Shown: in pieces, positions 31,559-41,111 of the stretch
Layout of the letters: every line of letters starts with the position of its first letter
How positions within the stretch are numbered: position 1 is the first letter of the stretch
From: Candidatus Dadabacteria bacterium
GTDB lineage: Bacteria; Desulfobacterota_D; UBA1144; Nemesobacterales; Nemesobacteraceae
Direction: 5' to 3'
Length of the DNA: 64,000 nucleotides
Assembly: GCA_009840385.1 (NCBI GenBank)
Contig: VXNX01000013.1
Location: forward strand, 186,001 to 250,000
The notes under the pieces: generated by a model
Seen by the model: only the letters and a program-made list of their open reading frames with translations
Database searches by the model: none
Told to the model about the DNA's origin: nothing
Program-made: the position numbers and the translations under genes

Positions 31559-34306
31559 ATGGCGAAAACCGCAAAACGAAACGGATACATAAAGATAAAA
31601 GGCGCCAGGGAAAACAACTTAAAGAACATAGATGTTCTGATCCCTCAAAACAGGTTCACTGTGGTAACCGGTCTCAGCGGCTCGGGTAAATCATCCCTAG
31701 TACTTGATACCGTTTACAAAGAAGGACTCAGAAGATATATCGACTGTCTTTCAACCTACGCAAGACAGTTCATAGAAAAAGTCGAGCGCCCCGCAATGGA
31801 CGACATAGAAGGTCTTCCGACCCCCATAGCGATTGAAAGCCGAAACAGCGTAATAAACTCCCGCTCCACCGTGGGCACAACAACGGAAATATACGACTAC
31901 ATGAGGCTTCTCTTTGCAAAAATCGGAAAAACCCGCTGCTCCGAGTGCGAAGAGGGGGTAACCGAGCACTCCCCTCAATCCATCATCCGACTGCTGATTG
32001 AAGAATTCCCGGGAAAAAGAGCCGTCATATGCTTTGAGACCGAAGAGGGGGTATCCCTATCTCAATACATGAAAAAGGGCTACTCCCGCGCGTACAAGGA
32101 CGGGAAAACAGAGGATATCGAAAAAAGCGGAAGGCAACCGGGCGGAAAAACACAGATAGTCACCGCTAGAACCACTATCGGCGAACGGTCAAAATCGAGG
32201 ATCACAGAAGCCCTAGAAGCCGCCTTCTCCGAGGATAGCCGGGCGTTTGTGCACATAGTTTCAGATCAAAGCCTCCGTTTCTCGAAAGAACTCCGCTGCG
32301 ACAGCTGCGACACGGTATTTGAAAAACCCACCCCGAACATGTTCTCCTTCAACAGCCCCTACGGCGCCTGTGAGGAGTGCAGCGGATTTGGAAGAAACCT
32401 GGAGATAGACCCCGAACTCCTCGTCCCGGATCCCGGTCTAAGCCTCGCCGAAGGGGCAATCGAACCTTTTACGAAAACTTCTTATAGAAGGCAAATGAGA
32501 AAACTGCTTGCCTTCGCGGAGGAGACGGGGATAGACACGGGAAAACCTTTTTCGAAACTTTCGGCAAGAGAGAAAGATCTGGTTTTCAGCGGAAATGACG
32601 ACTACTACGGCGTGAAAGGATATTTCAGGAGACTTGAGCGGAAGAATTATAAAACCCACATAAGGGTTTTTCTTTCAAGGTACCGCTCCGCTTTCACCTG
32701 CGGGGACTGCGGTGGAAGCAGGCTCAAGGAGAAAGCCCTTAACGTACGAATAGAAGGGGAAAATATATTCGATCTCTCGAGGATGTCCGTAAAGGATCTA
32801 AAATCCTGGTTTGACTGCATAACTCCATCCGCTTACGAACTTGAGATCGCCTCCGACATAATGAAGGAGATAAATTCGCGGCTGGATTTTCTTATCCACG
32901 TGGGGCTTGACTACCTGACTCTCTCGAGACTCACGCGCACGCTCTCGGGCGGAGAGGCACAGAGAATAAATCTCGCCTGCCAGATGAGTTCACGGCTTAC
33001 CGAAACCCTCTACATTCTGGATGAGCCCTCGATAGGTCTGCACGCAAGGGACATGAACCGGCTCAACTCGCTTATAAGAGAACTCCGGGTAAGAAACAAC
33101 ACCATCATTCTTATAGAACACGATCTTGATACAGTAAAATCCGCCGACTATATAGTGGAGCTAGGTCCCCAGGCGGGCGACGGCGGGGGAGAGATCGTAT
33201 ATCAGGGAACGCTAAGGAATTTCCTGCGTTCGGCGAAAAACTCGGTCACGAAAAAATACCTCGCAAACGAAAGGAAAATAGAGGTTCCGAGTTCCCGTAG
33301 AAAGACCACCGGCAATTCAATAAACGTAATCGGCGCAAAAGAAAACAACCTTAAAAACATCGACGTACGCTTCCCCCTCAGAAGTCTCACGTGCGTAACC
33401 GGGGTATCGGGGTCGGGGAAAAGCTCGCTTGTAAACGACATTTTGTATAACGCTCTTTTAAGGAAATTCAGAAGAAAAACGGACAGGGTCGGAAAACACG
33501 AACGGATAGAAGGCACGGACAATATAGATGACGTGATAATCCTTGATCAGGCAAGCATAGGAAGAAGCTCGCGGTCAAATCCCGTCACTTATATAAAAGT
33601 TTATGACGATATACGCAAGATTCTCGCCGGACATTACCAGGCGAAGCTCCGCAAACTTACCCCTTCGCATTTTTCCTTCAACGTAAGGGGAGGGCGATGC
33701 GAGAAATGCATGGGAGAGGGAAGTCACAGGGTCGAGATGCATTTTCTAGCCGACGTCATGGTGACGTGCGAGGAATGTGAGGGCAGGAGGTTCGGAAAAG
33801 AAGTTCTTGGCTACAGATACAAAGGAAAGAACATAGATGACATACTCAACCTTACAGTTGACCAAGCCATGGTTTTCTTCTCGGAAAGTGTTGCCGTCAC
33901 CAGAAAACTCAAGGTTCTAAAAGACGTCGGCTGCGGTTACCTGAGGCTCGGTCAGCCCGCAACGACGCTTTCGGGCGGGGAGGCTCAGAGAATAAAGATA
34001 GCCAGGGAACTCTCAAGGAAGGAAAAAAACAACATCCTCTACATCCTCGACGAACCCACGGTAGGACTTCACATTGACGACATAGGAAAACTTCTTAGTG
34101 TCCTCAACAGGCTTGTCGATGCCGGAAACAGCGTGATAGTGATAGAACACAACCTTGAGATGATAAAATGCGCCGACCACATAATTGATCTCGGACCCGA
34201 AGGTGGAGACAAAGGAGGGCGGATAGTGGCCGCCGGCACTCCCGAGCAGGTAACCTCCGTAAAAAACTCTTACACCGGAGAGTACCTTAGGCCGCTTCTC
34301 GGCTAG
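31559..34306 (+). CDS. uvrA: excinuclease ABC subunit A (UvrA)
   Basis: A 915-residue damage-sensing ATPase of nucleotide excision repair. It has two ABC modules with Walker A GLSGSGKSSL and GVSGSGKSSL, signature loops LSGGEAQRINLA and LSGGEAQRIKIA, and two ILDEP Walker B motifs. Zinc modules are CDSC...CEEC and CEKC...CEEC. The linker segment reads DQASIGRSSRSNPVTY where most UvrA have SPIGRTPRSNPATY, so it is somewhat divergent and may be a second-class UvrA. ATG 31559 is preferred over GTG 31547, with GGAG upstream. uvrB and uvrC are not in the window. Confidence 0.92.
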   Translation: MAKTAKRNGYIKIKGARENNLKNIDVLIPQNRFTVVTGLSGSGKSSLVLDTVYKEGLRRYIDCLSTYARQFIEKVERPAMDDIEGLPTPIAIESRNSVINSRSTVGTTTEIYDYMRLLFAKIGKTRCSECEEGVTEHSPQSIIRLLIEEFPGKRAVICFETEEGVSLSQYMKKGYSRAYKDGKTEDIEKSGRQPGGKTQIVTARTTIGERSKSRITEALEAAFSEDSRAFVHIVSDQSLRFSKELRCDSCDTVFEKPTPNMFSFNSPYGACEECSGFGRNLEIDPELLVPDPGLSLAEGAIEPFTKTSYRRQMRKLLAFAEETGIDTGKPFSKLSAREKDLVFSGNDDYYGVKGYFRRLERKNYKTHIRVFLSRYRSAFTCGDCGGSRLKEKALNVRIEGENIFDLSRMSVKDLKSWFDCITPSAYELEIASDIMKEINSRLDFLIHVGLDYLTLSRLTRTLSGGEAQRINLACQMSSRLTETLYILDEPSIGLHARDMNRLNSLIRELRVRNNTIILIEHDLDTVKSADYIVELGPQAGDGGGEIVYQGTLRNFLRSAKNSVTKKYLANERKIEVPSSRRKTTGNSINVIGAKENNLKNIDVRFPLRSLTCVTGVSGSGKSSLVNDILYNALLRKFRRKTDRVGKHERIEGTDNIDDVIILDQASIGRSSRSNPVTYIKVYDDIRKILAGHYQAKLRKLTPSHFSFNVRGGRCEKCMGEGSHRVEMHFLADVMVTCEECEGRRFGKEVLGYRYKGKNIDDILNLTVDQAMVFFSESVAVTRKLKVLKDVGCGYLRLGQPATTLSGGEAQRIKIARELSRKEKNNILYILDEPTVGLHIDDIGKLLSVLNRLVDAGNSVIVIEHNLEMIKCADHIIDLGPEGGDKGGRIVAAGTPEQVTSVKNSYTGEYLRPLLG

Positions 34307-34373
34307 CCGGGTTATGTATTTTTTCGCCATGGTGTAGAATAAAACCTTAAAAATAATTTTCCGGAGAGAAAAA

Positions 34374-34721
34374 ATGCTTGCAGACAGAAAAATACCTTTT
34401 AGCGAATCCAAGGAAGAAGAGTGGGAAATTCTGAAACAGAAGACTGAAGGCGGTATAGAACTTATGCTCGAAGACTCCCAGCGGTGGTTTCTGGCCACGA
34501 CAGAAGGCGATGGAATCAGGATAACTTCAGCTGAGAAAAACGTGCGGCCGCTTGCAGTTCGCGAACCGCCGCTTATCGAGTTCGATGAGTTTAAAAGAGT
34601 GGCAGAAGTCTATAACGACGCCTTTTTCGGCGGAATCGGGGATCTATCGGCAAGACTCGACACTCACAATTCAAGCCCGAACATGCGCTACCTCTTCATG
34701 ATGATCTACAATCTGATCTAG
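34374..34721 (+). CDS. hypothetical protein, 115 residues
   Basis: I do not recognise this protein. It is acidic and soluble, with no signal peptide or membrane segment. A CCGGAGAG ribosome site lies about 6 bases before the ATG. It starts 67 bases after uvrA and may be cotranscribed. The N-terminal half has a helix (EEEWEILKQKTEGGIELML) followed by a strand-rich stretch with RWFLATTEGDGIRITSAE. The end reads MRYLFMMIYNLI. A good ribosome site and ordinary codon use support it as real. Confidence 0.65.
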   Translation: MLADRKIPFSESKEEEWEILKQKTEGGIELMLEDSQRWFLATTEGDGIRITSAEKNVRPLAVREPPLIEFDEFKRVAEVYNDAFFGGIGDLSARLDTHNSSPNMRYLFMMIYNLI

Positions 34722-34972
34722 ACGGCCCTGAAAGCGGTAAGTATATCAAGAAACGCTACATCGCATTTGAAAAAATTATCCTATGATCAGATGCCTTACC
34801 GAGTGGAAACCAGCTCAAGGATATCTTTAGGCCAATTCAAGAAAACAATTTCAAATATCCTAAACTGCCCGTAGCTCTCAGTCCGACGATCAATCACAAC
34901 TTCGCCTTAAAACCTATGAGAAGAGCATTAAAATCGCACTTCTGTGTCACTTAAGTTAGATGGATGGAAATT

Positions 34973-35048
34973 TGGCTCCGGCGGCAGGGCTCGAACCTGC
35001 GACCCGATGATTAACAGTCATCTGCTCTGCCAACTGAGCTACGCCGGA
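34973..35048 (-). tRNA. tRNA-Asn (GTT)
   Basis: On the minus strand the acceptor TCCGGCG pairs with CGCCGGA, followed by discriminator G and an encoded CCA. The D arm GCTCAGTTGGCAGAGC, anticodon loop CTGTTAA with anticodon GTT, and T arm GCAGGTTCGAGCCCTGC are all regular. Length is 76 with CCA. It lies antiparallel and upstream of rpoH. Confidence 0.96.
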
Positions 35049-35132
35049 ACTGTAGAAAATAGAAAAAACCCAAAGAGTAGTTAATTTTATATAGATAAGA
35101 AAAACAGTCAATAAATCCAACACCGAGTAAAA

Positions 35133-36026
35133 ATGACCGGGGAAAAAGAAGAAAAAAAGAAACCGGAGAAAGTGAATTCATCTCTTCCCGCACTTTCAAA
35201 CTCCCTGCAAAGCTATCTGGCGCAGATCAGAAACTACCCCGTTTTGAGTAGAGAGGAGGAGTACGAACTCGCAATGAGGCACAGGGAAACGGGAGACCTT
35301 GAGGCCGCTAGGAAACTGATCGTATCAAACCTGAAATTCGTCGTGCGCATCGCGAACGAATACAAAAACTATAACGTAAACACCATGGACCTTATCCAGG
35401 AAGGCAACATAGGACTTATGAAAGCCGTAAGGGGCTTTGATCCGACCAAGGGATACAGGCTTATCTCATATGCAGTTTGGTGGATAAGGGCTTACATACA
35501 GAACCACATAATGAAAACCTGGAGTCTTGTGAAAGTCGGAACAAACCAGTCCCAGAGAAAGCTCTTTTACAAACTGAGGTCAACGAAAAACAAAATCGAA
35601 GCCACCGGAGCGGAGATGGGAGAGGACATTTACTCCGAGATAGCCAGAGAACTTGACGTGCCAGACAGCCAAGTAATCGAGATGGACCGGATAATGTCCG
35701 GAAAAGACCTGTCTCTTGACGCAAACATAGAAGGCAGCACGGAACGTACCTACGTTGACATCCTAGGGGACACATTCGATCAGGAGCAATTCCTCGAAGA
35801 TTCCCAGATCCGACCGCTTGTGGCCAAGAAGATAAAAGAAGCCCTGGAGAGCCTAAAAGACAGGGAAAGATACATTATCGAAAAACGGGTTCTCACCGAT
35901 TCTCCCGAGACTCTTGAAAAGCTTTCCCGTAAATTCGGCATCTCAAGAGAGCGCGTAAGACAGATAGAAAAAAATGCTCTTAACAAAATCAGGCAGGAAT
36001 TTCAAAAAGAGCAGTTTCACGTATAA
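35133..36026 (+). CDS. rpoH: RNA polymerase sigma factor, RpoH (sigma-32) type
   Basis: A 297-residue group 3 sigma-70 factor. Region 1.2 to 2 includes SYLAQIRNYPVLSREEEYEL, DLIQEGNIGLMKAVRGFDP and YAVWWIRAYIQNHIM. The RpoH-specific box QRKLFYKLR sits at about 141-149, just after region 2. Region 4.2 ends FGISRERVRQIEKNALNKIR. RpoH directs heat-shock transcription. It has its own intrinsic terminator and is not in an operon with its neighbours. The N-terminus is lysine- and glutamate-rich and probably disordered. Confidence 0.92.
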   Translation: MTGEKEEKKKPEKVNSSLPALSNSLQSYLAQIRNYPVLSREEEYELAMRHRETGDLEAARKLIVSNLKFVVRIANEYKNYNVNTMDLIQEGNIGLMKAVRGFDPTKGYRLISYAVWWIRAYIQNHIMKTWSLVKVGTNQSQRKLFYKLRSTKNKIEATGAEMGEDIYSEIARELDVPDSQVIEMDRIMSGKDLSLDANIEGSTERTYVDILGDTFDQEQFLEDSQIRPLVAKKIKEALESLKDRERYIIEKRVLTDSPETLEKLSRKFGISRERVRQIEKNALNKIRQEFQKEQFHV

Positions 36027-36029
36027 AGT

Positions 36030-36062
36030 TCTCGGGACAAGCATAAGCCCGAGAGGATTTTT
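36030..36062 (+). terminator. intrinsic terminator after rpoH
   Basis: TCTCGGG (36030-36036) and CCCGAGA (36048-36054) form a perfect 7-base stem with an 11-base loop. GGA and then five T (36058-36062) follow. It starts 4 bases after the rpoH stop. Confidence 0.7.
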
Positions 36063-36150
36063 CTCCATAACACCCTGAAATTTCTAACTATTTACGAACC
36101 TTCCATTTTTCAATCACAACTGCAAATTTTAATTGAATTAGTACCCGAAT

Positions 36151-36156
36151 TATAAT
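36151..36156 (+). promoter_or_regulatory. possible -10 element for the beta-barrel gene
   Basis: A perfect TATAAT lies 62 bases before the start of the next gene in an A+T-rich stretch. The best upstream partner is only TTTTAA at about 18 bases spacing, so the -35 is weak. The placement fits a promoter for the downstream outer-membrane protein. Confidence 0.35.
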
Positions 36157-36217
36157 ATGTTCTATAGGTAGGTAGTGTGGTTTTTGTTCCCAGTAGAAAA
36201 TCTAATAGGAGGGATGA

Positions 36218-37153
36218 ATGAGTAGATTTATAATCCTTACCTCTTTTTTACTTGTCTTCATACTGTTTCCTTTCTCATCAAATGCCCAGCAGTTGTATAT
36301 AAGCACTGAATTGGGAATTGGTATCGGGAATTCTCTGGATACCGACGCCAGTGATACCGATTTCGGTACGCTGTGCGATCAGCACTTAAACAATCCAGAG
36401 GACCGTAATCATTTTGCATCTGGTGTATGTTCTTCCGAGACATCAGTCTGGGATAACAGCTTTGACGGTTCAACGGGAGTAATAGCGGGCGTCGCTTTGG
36501 GCGTCAGCACAGATTTGGGTGCGAGAATTGAAGCTGAATATCTTTATTTTGGCGCGCAATACGACTCGACATCCCCGGTTGTTGGAGGAGGTGGAGATAT
36601 TGCGGATAAAGTAAATGAGGAACTTATCCGTTCTGACGAACGCATAGGAGGGGTAAATATAAACAGTCTGTTCGTTAACGTTTATTATGACCTTCCGGTT
36701 TCCGGACAGTTGCGTCCTTACATTGGAGGCGGTGTGGGTTTTGGAATGGCCGAGGTGGAATGGGATGCTGTTTGGGCCCGTAATATAAACCCGGATGTAA
36801 TCACGACGGCGGATGATGCAGAATATCTGGGTGACGGCAACGAAGAAGAGGACCGCCAAGCTCTGCATGGAAGAATCGCCGGTACTTCAAGCACGGCGAG
36901 TCACACGCTCGAAGATACGGTGTTCGGTTACCAAGCAATTGTCGGCGTGGACTACATGCTGACCGATAATGCCTCAATTGGAGTCAAGGGTCGCTGGGTC
37001 AGGTACGCCAAGTTCAGCGGCACAGATGAGTGGGACCAGTTGCGCAGTCACGCCCCGAACAATGGCCCGGGAACGAATACGGTTGAGTATACAATTGAAA
37101 CTGACGACTTAAGCGCATTTGGGGTCAGTCTGATTATGAAATACGCGTTCTGA
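36218..37153 (+). CDS. outer-membrane beta-barrel protein
   Basis: A 311-residue protein with a clear signal peptide (MSRFIILTSFLLVFILF...SNAQ) and alternating strands typical of OmpA-like or opacity-type barrels. Examples are GVALGVSTDLGARIEAEYLYFG, LFVNVYYDLPVSGQLRPYIG, GYQAIVGVDYMLTDNASIGV and a last strand ending in Phe, as needed for BAM recognition. Two cysteines (LCDQH, GVCSS) could form a loop disulfide. A strong AGGAGGGA ribosome site precedes the ATG. It appears monocistronic. Function beyond a membrane barrel is not evident. Confidence 0.82.
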   Translation: MSRFIILTSFLLVFILFPFSSNAQQLYISTELGIGIGNSLDTDASDTDFGTLCDQHLNNPEDRNHFASGVCSSETSVWDNSFDGSTGVIAGVALGVSTDLGARIEAEYLYFGAQYDSTSPVVGGGGDIADKVNEELIRSDERIGGVNINSLFVNVYYDLPVSGQLRPYIGGGVGFGMAEVEWDAVWARNINPDVITTADDAEYLGDGNEEEDRQALHGRIAGTSSTASHTLEDTVFGYQAIVGVDYMLTDNASIGVKGRWVRYAKFSGTDEWDQLRSHAPNNGPGTNTVEYTIETDDLSAFGVSLIMKYAF

Positions 37154-37500
37154 TTTCCGCTTCCTCCAAGCGGAGCGGAGCAAAACTTAACGGACCGAGG
37201 TCCCGTATGGTTTTTGGGAACACGGCGGTGCTCTCATAAACAGGATGAAGGCATAGGGCCAGTCACCATGAATTCATACGGGATCCTCGAGTCCATCTTA
37301 GCAGGAAACTTAACCACTGAGATTTTCCACAGGTCCCGAATCTCAATTCATGTCAATCCCCATCTACACATGAAAAGCTTTTCCTTATATGAATTTTTCA
37401 AGTAGAGATAGACTTTTCTAGTCAAGTTTGAACTTCACGAAAAGGAGTTCCGTACAAGCTGTTTGGGATTTACAAACCAGCCTAGTGGGTCTCGCCAAAC
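37154..37500. other. non-coding region between two convergent beta-barrel genes
   Basis: About 347 bases without a supportable gene. TCCGCTT (37156-37162) and AAGCGGA (37168-37174) make a perfect 7-base hairpin just after the first gene, without a T-run. A 63-codon open frame at 37214-37405 has no ribosome site and no protein-like composition. Confidence 0.45.
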
Positions 37501-38361
37501 TCAGAACCGGCGAATTAGTGCAAGGCGTGCAGTGGAAAGCCTGTTTTCAACTTCGTAGTACGCGGCCCTTTTGGGAGTTTCGGGTCCGCAGCAGCGATTA
37601 TTTGCGGATCGGTTAACAAGATGTGTGCTCTCCCCGAAATCCATATACAAACCTTCAAACCGAAGCGTCCAGGCATCTGACAGCGCAGCTTCGAGGCCGG
37701 CTCCAGCCGCCCAGCCCACCTCAGTTGAATCTTTGCTGAAAGAATCATCGGGATCCACCATGGAACCCGATTCATTGGAGTCGATATCGGTTACCGAATT
37801 GCTGATTCCGGCAAAAGCCAGTCCGCCGGTGACAAATACCGTTATGCGGCCAACTGCCTGTTCAACTCCCCCGCGCGCAGTAACGATCCATGAAAATTCT
37901 GATTCGGCAGTTTCGTCAAGACCTTCAGGATCAAGCTTGTCAGTTGACGCCGATACATTAGTCAGCGTACCGTCAAGCTCGCCTCTCAGGGTAAACCCGC
38001 CGACATCGAATTTCCCCCCTACAAGAACCCCACCGACAAAGCCCGTATCGTCGTAATCTGAAACAGAACCCGGGTTGCCCCAGTCAGCAAAACCGTCAAT
38101 GTCAACGATCCGGTTTTTCATAAAACCGGCACCCATAAAAACCCCGGCGTAATTGCCAAAGCTTGCAAACTCAATTTCACTCTGCGCAGCGCCATCCACG
38201 ATTTCGCTTGGTGCGAGATCTTCCGGCACGACACCCGAAAAACCGGTATCTGGAATGATCAGACAAGCGAGCAGAAAAACTGCCAAACTACCTGCCAGAA
38301 GTTTTGCTCCGTCGTTTTCTCCCAGCGCAAGACCTACAAAGAAATCAATAATCTTTTTCAT
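37501..38361 (-). CDS. outer-membrane beta-barrel protein coupled to alaS
   Basis: A 286-residue protein with an N-terminal membrane segment (GSLAVFLLACLIIPDTGF) and barrel-like strands: GNYAGVFMGAGFMKN, FVGGVLVGGKFDVGGFTLRGE, ITVFVTGGLAFAG, WAAGAGLEAALSDAWTLRFE. It ends LALIRRF, with the terminal Phe of outer-membrane barrels. The long hydrophilic head before the hydrophobic segment is unusual; a downstream start is possible. Its ATG overlaps the alaS stop as ATGA, so translation is coupled to alanyl-tRNA synthetase. It is not close in sequence to the barrel protein 350 bases away. Confidence 0.75.
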   Translation of the reverse strand: MKKIIDFFVGLALGENDGAKLLAGSLAVFLLACLIIPDTGFSGVVPEDLAPSEIVDGAAQSEIEFASFGNYAGVFMGAGFMKNRIVDIDGFADWGNPGSVSDYDDTGFVGGVLVGGKFDVGGFTLRGELDGTLTNVSASTDKLDPEGLDETAESEFSWIVTARGGVEQAVGRITVFVTGGLAFAGISNSVTDIDSNESGSMVDPDDSFSKDSTEVGWAAGAGLEAALSDAWTLRFEGLYMDFGESTHLVNRSANNRCCGPETPKRAAYYEVENRLSTARLALIRRF

Positions 38362-40979
38362 ATGAGTTCCTCTAGGTAATTCAGCATCTTCGGTATGTTG
38401 CCGGGCATGTTTCCGCCCGCCTGAGCCATTTCACCGCCCCCGCCTCCCTTTCCGCCGACAATTCCGGCAAGCTCGCTCACTAATTTTCCGGCGTGATACC
38501 TGCCGACAATATCTTTCGTAATGCCCACAAGAATAAAAACCTGTCCTCCTCTCTCCGCCACAAGCAAAGCAACTCCATTGCTCATTCTCCCCTTCAGGTA
38601 ATCCCAAAGAGAGCGTAGTTCCGCCGGTTTTGAAACGGAGACCTTGACCCGAAGAAGATTTATTCCCCCCACGTTCTCAATCTTGTCAATTAACCCTGTG
38701 GCCGTTTCAGAAATGGTTTTTGCCCTGAAAGATTCGATTTCCGCTTGAAGTCGTGCGTTTTCGTCAACCACGCCCGCAAGCCTAGAGAGAAGTTCGGAAG
38801 TGGGAGCGTTAAGTGCGGAAGAAAATTTGTTCAGTATATTCTCTTGACCTTTCATGTAATTCCACGCCGCCTGGCCGCTTACGGCCTCTATCCTCCTAAC
38901 CCCCGCAGAAGACGCGCTCTCGGACACTATTTTCATCATTCCTATCTCACCCGAGGCCCGCACATGGGTTCCGCCGCAAAGCTCCTTGCTGTAATCCCCT
39001 ATGGTTACCACTCTTACCCTGTCGCCGTATTTCTCTTCGAATATCGCAGTGGCACCGTCCTTTATGGCTTCGTCGTATGAGACATCTTCTTTAGTCACGA
39101 CCGCATCGTCACGTCTTATTCTCTCATTAATAATCTGCTCTATGGAATCAAGTTCTTTTCTTTCAATCGAGGAATAGTGGCTGAAGTCAAATCTGAGCCT
39201 GTCTGGTCCGACGAACGATCCCGCCTGGTTCACGTGGGTGCCGAGAATTTCTTTTAAAACGGCATGAAGCACATGGGTTGAGGTGTGGTGAGCCATAACC
39301 CCCTGTCTGAACACTGGGTCAACCTCCATACGCACTCCTTCGCCCACCCGCACTTCTCCCCTTTCCACAAGAACATTGTGGAAGAAAAGCGTGGGAGTGA
39401 GCTTTTTCGTATCGAGGACTTTCGCCTGAAACCCCTGCCCAGCAATCTCGCCCCTGTCCCCCGTCTGTCCGCCCGACTCTCCGTAAAAAGGGGTGACGTC
39501 AGTCAATATCTGGGCTTCCTGACCCTCCTGGGCAGTCTGGGATATCTCTCCGCGACTTATTATTCCCGTAATCACGCTATCGGATGAGAGTGTCTTGTAA
39601 CCGACAAACTCAGTAGTCGTCTCTCCGGCAAGCTCAAGTAAAAGAGACGCAAGATCGGTTTCACCTCCGCCTCCGCGGGCCTTTCTTGACTTGGTTCTCT
39701 GCTTCTCCATCTCTTTCTCAAAACCCTGCAGGTCAATCTCTATACCCTCATTTCTGGTTATGTCCTCCGTGAGGTCAACCGGAAACCCGTAGGTATCATA
39801 GAGACTGAAAACCACCTTGCCGGAAAGCTTTTTCTTTTTCCCAAGCTTTGAGATTTCCTGATTAAGGAGTTCAAGCCCCCTGTCCACCGTCTCAAGGAAT
39901 CTCTCCTCTTCGCTTTTCACCACCTGGGACACGAAATCCCCTTTTTCCCTGATCTCAGGATAGGCCTCTCCCATTATCCCCTCAACCGCGGGCAGAACCC
40001 TGTAGACAAAAGGTTCGTCTATCCCCAGAAACTTCGAGTGGCGGACCGCTCTTCTGAGTATTCTCCTTAAAACGTATCCCCTGCCCTCGTTTGACGGGAA
40101 TACTCCGTCTGAGATAAGAAAGGCAAGCGCTCTTGAGTGGTCCGCTATAACCCTCATCGCCACTTCCGTTGAGCGGTCGGCGGAGTATTCTTTCCCGGAA
40201 AGCTCCTCTATACGGTTTATGACGCCTCTTAAAAGATCGGTCTCATAGTTGCTCGGCACTCCCTGAAGAACCGCCGTAAGTCTTTCAAGCCCGAGCCCCG
40301 TGTCAATGCTGGGACGAGGAAGGGGCGTCATCTCGCCTTTCTCGTCTCTCTCAAACTGCATGAACACGAGATTCCAGAGTTCGAGATAACGATCGCACTC
40401 GCACCCGACCGCGCATCTAGGCTTCCCGCACCCGAACGACTCCCCTTGGTCTATCAGTATCTCGGAACACGGACCGCAAGGACCCGTATCTCCCATTGAC
40501 CAGAAATTGTCCTTCTCCCCCATTCTGACTATCTTTTTCTTGGGAACGCCGATGTTCTTGTTCCAGATATCAAACGCCTCGTCGTCGTCTTGATAAACGG
40601 TGACCCAGAGTTTTTTCTTTGGCAGCCCGTAAACGTTGGTAATAAGATCCCATCCGTAGCTGATGGCTCCCTCCTTGAAGTAATCCCCGAAAGAGAAATT
40701 CCCCAGCATTTCGAAAAAAGTATGGTGTCTCGCCGTATACCCTACGTTGTCAAGATCGTTGTGCTTTCCCCCGGCCCTGAGACACTTCTGGGAGGAAACC
40801 GCCCTTTCAAAATCCCTGGTCTCAGCTCCCGTGAAAACATTTTTGAACTGAACCATCCCGGCGTTGGTAAAAAGAAGAGTCGGGTCGTTCTCCGGTATGA
40901 GAGTCGAACTGCGGACCGGTTCATGGCCTCTTTCGGAGAAATACTCTATGAACTCTCTTCTAACGTCGTATCCTTTCAT
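38358..40979 (-). CDS. alaS: alanyl-tRNA synthetase
   Basis: An 873-residue class II synthetase. The catalytic core starts YDVRREFIEYFSERGHEPV with NDPTLLFTNAGMVQFK. The editing domain has THVLHAVLKEILG and the zinc-like CGGTH with Cys and His. The C-Ala domain carries a glycine-rich GGKGGGGGEMAQAGG near the end. I start at the ATG at 40979 before KGYDVRREF; ten extra residues upstream do not fit the family. It is followed by a beta-barrel gene overlapping by 4 bases. A gap of about 130 bases separates it from the upstream cyclase-like gene. Confidence 0.96.
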   Translation of the reverse strand: MKGYDVRREFIEYFSERGHEPVRSSTLIPENDPTLLFTNAGMVQFKNVFTGAETRDFERAVSSQKCLRAGGKHNDLDNVGYTARHHTFFEMLGNFSFGDYFKEGAISYGWDLITNVYGLPKKKLWVTVYQDDDEAFDIWNKNIGVPKKKIVRMGEKDNFWSMGDTGPCGPCSEILIDQGESFGCGKPRCAVGCECDRYLELWNLVFMQFERDEKGEMTPLPRPSIDTGLGLERLTAVLQGVPSNYETDLLRGVINRIEELSGKEYSADRSTEVAMRVIADHSRALAFLISDGVFPSNEGRGYVLRRILRRAVRHSKFLGIDEPFVYRVLPAVEGIMGEAYPEIREKGDFVSQVVKSEEERFLETVDRGLELLNQEISKLGKKKKLSGKVVFSLYDTYGFPVDLTEDITRNEGIEIDLQGFEKEMEKQRTKSRKARGGGGETDLASLLLELAGETTTEFVGYKTLSSDSVITGIISRGEISQTAQEGQEAQILTDVTPFYGESGGQTGDRGEIAGQGFQAKVLDTKKLTPTLFFHNVLVERGEVRVGEGVRMEVDPVFRQGVMAHHTSTHVLHAVLKEILGTHVNQAGSFVGPDRLRFDFSHYSSIERKELDSIEQIINERIRRDDAVVTKEDVSYDEAIKDGATAIFEEKYGDRVRVVTIGDYSKELCGGTHVRASGEIGMMKIVSESASSAGVRRIEAVSGQAAWNYMKGQENILNKFSSALNAPTSELLSRLAGVVDENARLQAEIESFRAKTISETATGLIDKIENVGGINLLRVKVSVSKPAELRSLWDYLKGRMSNGVALLVAERGGQVFILVGITKDIVGRYHAGKLVSELAGIVGGKGGGGGEMAQAGGNMPGNIPKMLNYLEELI

Positions 40980-41111
40980 CTGATAAACCCCCGCACACGC
41001 AAACGGCAAACTGCGATTGACTGCGAAGCCCGTTGTTCAGTCCGGATGAGAAAATATAACAGGAATGGTAGAAAACTGAATTGAAGCAAAAGCGGGAAAC
41101 AAGCAAGAACG

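Noticed and set aside
37214-37405. A 63-codon open frame between the two beta-barrel genes
   Set aside because: No ribosome site, no coherent hydrophobic or domain pattern, and composition like its non-coding surroundings.
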